DNA of 64,000 nt from positions 85,962 through 149,961 of the forward strand of contig NZ_JAJJJF010000008.1 in assembly GCF_022458745.1 (NCBI RefSeq). The letters are read 5' to 3'. Below are positions 62,598-64,000 of this stretch, in pieces. Below the pieces are notes generated by a model. That model saw nothing but the letters and a program-made list of their open reading frames with translations. It was not told the origin of the DNA and did not search any database. Position numbers and translations under genes: made by a program. Numbering within the stretch: position 1 is the first letter of the stretch; every line of letters begins with the position of its first letter. This stretch comes from Bacillus piscicola. Lineage in GTDB: Bacteria > Bacillota > Bacilli > Bacillales > Marinococcaceae.

Positions 62598-62669
62598 ACT
62601 CCTAGTATATTCGAATTTTAGTGTGATGAAAACTATCTGTAGTTATTTTTACACATCTCCGCGATAATT

Positions 62670-63120
62670 TTCGTGAAAACGGTGGAAAGACGAAAAATAG
62701 ACATCAAAGCCTCTAGATGAAGCATTGAAATTAGCTATTCATGAAAATAACAACCTCAGCGCCACGGTATGGAGTCGTGAAAATGGGGATGAGCGGAAAT
62801 AGGAGCATCATAGGGGCTCGATGGCGTCGTGAAAATGCAGGAATCCAGAAATAAAGACTTCTAAAGATCTGGATGAAGCATTGAAATCACCTGCTCATGA
62901 AAATAAGAGCGTCATAGCCCCTGTGTGACGTCGCGAAAAGGAGGGATTCTCGAAACAAAGCCATCAAAGCGTTTGAATGAAGTACTGAAAGCAAGACATT
63001 GTGAAAATAAGAAGCTTACAGCCCTTGTATGATGTCGCGAAAACGGGGAGAAGTGGAAATAAAAGCATCACCGGGTCTCGATGACGTCGTGAAAATGGCA
63101 AAGAGCTAAAATAAGTAAGG
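62670..63120 (+). repeat. 52-bp phased repeat array R12 with three-unit periodicity
   Basis: Anchors 62705, 62757, 62809, 62861, 62913, 62965, 63017 and 63069, all 52 bp apart, preceded by a decayed unit near 62653. Units at 62705 and 62861 share ATGAAGCATTGAAAT, 156 bp apart. Units at 62809 and 63069 share a CTCGATG-CGTCGTGAAAATG type. A 156-bp superperiod is thus partly visible. Confidence 0.9.
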
Positions 63121-63189
63121 GACTTGGAAAACAAGGAGCGTTGAAACAAGGACTGTCATCCAAAACGTATGAGTATAGATTCCTGAAGA

Positions 63190-63402
63190 TATATTGTTAA
63201 ACGTATTTCAAATCGCGCCGGAATTAACAAGACAATTCATCCACTTCAATTACGTCATAGTTACGCTACACACATGGTTGATAATGGTGCGCCTTTGGAA
63301 GTGATTCAAAGCCTGCTAGGCCATGAAAAGAGTGAAACAACTAGAATATATGCACATCTTAGCGGGAAATTAAGGTATGATTTTTACAACAAATATTTTT
63401 GA
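63190..63402 (+). pseudogene. Tyrosine recombinase C-terminal fragment, copy 2
   Basis: Encodes KRISNRAGINKTIHPLQLRHSYATHMVDNG, then SLLGHEKSETTRIYAHLSGKLRYDFYNKYF and a stop. Box II (HxxR), LGH and the Tyr nucleophile (RIYAH) are present, but the N-terminal domain and box I Arg are missing. It begins abruptly after array R12. It precedes a mazEF-type pair, as copy 1 once did. Confidence 0.85.
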
Positions 63403-63490
63403 TGAATTACTTAAGTTAAAAATGTATGAGCATTTATGTTACTAAAAGAATAATGCATAATAAGGATACAGCTTAATGGAGGTGTGACGT

Positions 63491-63661
63491 ATGTCTATTC
63501 CTGAAAAAATTATAAAAGAAATTGATATGTTGAGTGAACAAGAAAGACGAAAGGTACTTGATAAAATAAAGGAGAAATATATGACTCCTGATGTAATTTT
63601 GTTAGGGGAAAACTACTCCTGGTGGGATAATGAGGAGGATGACATATACAATGAGCAATAA
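63491..63661 (+). CDS. Antitoxin of a MazF/PemK-type pair
   Basis: 56 aa: an N-terminal amphipathic helix (IPEKIIKEIDMLSEQERRKVLDKIKEKY) and an acidic C-terminal tail (WWDNEEDDIYNEQ), as expected of the toxin-neutralising end of a MazE-like antitoxin. GGAGGTG lies 9 nt before the ATG. Its last 11 nt overlap the toxin start. The N-terminal DNA-binding fold is too short to classify. Confidence 0.65.
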   Translation: MSIPEKIIKEIDMLSEQERRKVLDKIKEKYMTPDVILLGENYSWWDNEEDDIYNEQ

Positions 63662-63979
63662 ACTAAAGCAGGGCGAGGTTTGGTTGGCAGATGTTCGTTT
63701 TAAAGGAACGTATCAAATCAAACAACGCCCTGTTATTATTGTTGGAATGAGTTGGCGTTATATGTAGATGTCATTATTGCACCGGTTACCAGTCAGAAAC
63801 CAAGAAACCAATTTGACGTTGTTTTGGAGTATTGGAAAGAAGCAGGTTTGGTAAAACCATCTGTTGCACGTACTTCTAAGATCACTTCTATACACGGTTC
63901 AGAATTGAAACGTCATTTAGGTAATTTACATAACCATGACCTTGAAAGCGTCTTAAATATATGTAAAAGATTATTTTAA
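63651..63979 (+). pseudogene. MazF/PemK-family toxin, frameshifted
   Basis: ATG 63651 gives KLKQGEVWLADVRFKGTYQIKQRPVIIVG, a typical MazF/PemK N-terminus, then stops after 38 codons. The other frame resumes at once with ELALYVDVIIAPVTSQKPRNQFDV and runs to a natural stop at 63979. One A lost from GGAAATGAG (about 63746) explains it; the partial copy at 50783 keeps GGAAATGA. It is an mRNA endoribonuclease toxin inactivated by a 1-nt deletion, or a sequencing error. Confidence 0.82.
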
Positions 63980-64000
63980 GAAGAAACTTATTAGTTCTGC

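Overview
The window reads as chromosomal DNA of a low-to-moderate G+C, spore-forming Bacillaceae, probably a halo- or alkaliphile. The evidence is strong AGGAGG-type ribosome sites, frequent GTG/TTG starts, a SpoIIM-like protein, a SleB-like cortex hydrolase, a DUF3231 protein, SLH-domain surface protein, and an operon syntenic with Bacillus subtilis yrkEFHIJ. A genus such as Salicibibacter is possible but is only a guess. No rRNA, tRNA, CRISPR array or intact transposase was seen.

Layout. 1-3.4 kb: persulfide/sulfide detoxification operon (yrkE-F-H-I-J) behind a CsoR/CstR-type palindrome. 3.5-6.5 kb: Dps, a LytTR regulator and an acetate/succinate CoA-transferase. 6.6-8.5 kb: a STAS protein and two CBO0543-type membrane genes, one frameshifted. 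8.7-13.2 kb: GntR regulator, IlvD-type dehydratase and a 2-hydroxyacid dehydrogenase. 13.6-17.3 kb: HAD phosphatase, small membrane proteins and a type II toxin-antitoxin pair. 17.4-31.5 kb: a ketone-carboxylation island. 32.3-35.9 kb: small membrane proteins with small HTH regulators. 37-47.7 kb: oxidoreductases, cupin, large catalase, nitronate monooxygenase-like enzyme, MFS transporter, DUF3231 and a cortex hydrolase. 48-54 kb: PadR operon, decayed integrase/mazEF remnants, SDR and metallo-hydrolase. 54.4-62.4 kb: glycosyltransferase, sulfatase, SLH protein and a helical-repeat-like protein. 62.4-64 kb: decayed type I and type II toxin-antitoxin and integrase remnants.

How genes work together. 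The best-defined system is at 17.4-31.4 kb. A thiolase plus its DUF35 partner, a TetR gene, a sigma-54 enhancer-binding activator, five genes whose order, sizes and families match acetophenone carboxylase ApcA-B-C-D-E, and an acyl-CoA ligase together encode a plausible pathway. It would run ketone + bicarbonate + ATP to 3-oxoacid, then to 3-oxoacyl-CoA, then to acyl-CoA + acetyl-CoA. A consensus sigma-54 promoter (21937-21951) and an inverted-repeat enhancer (21831-21851) precede the carboxylase genes. A sigma-A promoter with an abutting 18-bp perfect palindrome precedes the thiolase.

The most unusual structure is not a gene. Twelve intergenic arrays, about 75 units in all, are made of a degenerate partly dyad-symmetric motif. 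In 59 of 63 intervals by hand count the units are spaced exactly 52 bp, five helical turns at 10.4 bp. All arrays have the same polarity on the + strand whatever the direction of neighbouring genes, and units often alternate between types, giving 104-bp or 156-bp superperiods. This looks like a phased, replication-polar DNA architecture rather than an mRNA feature.
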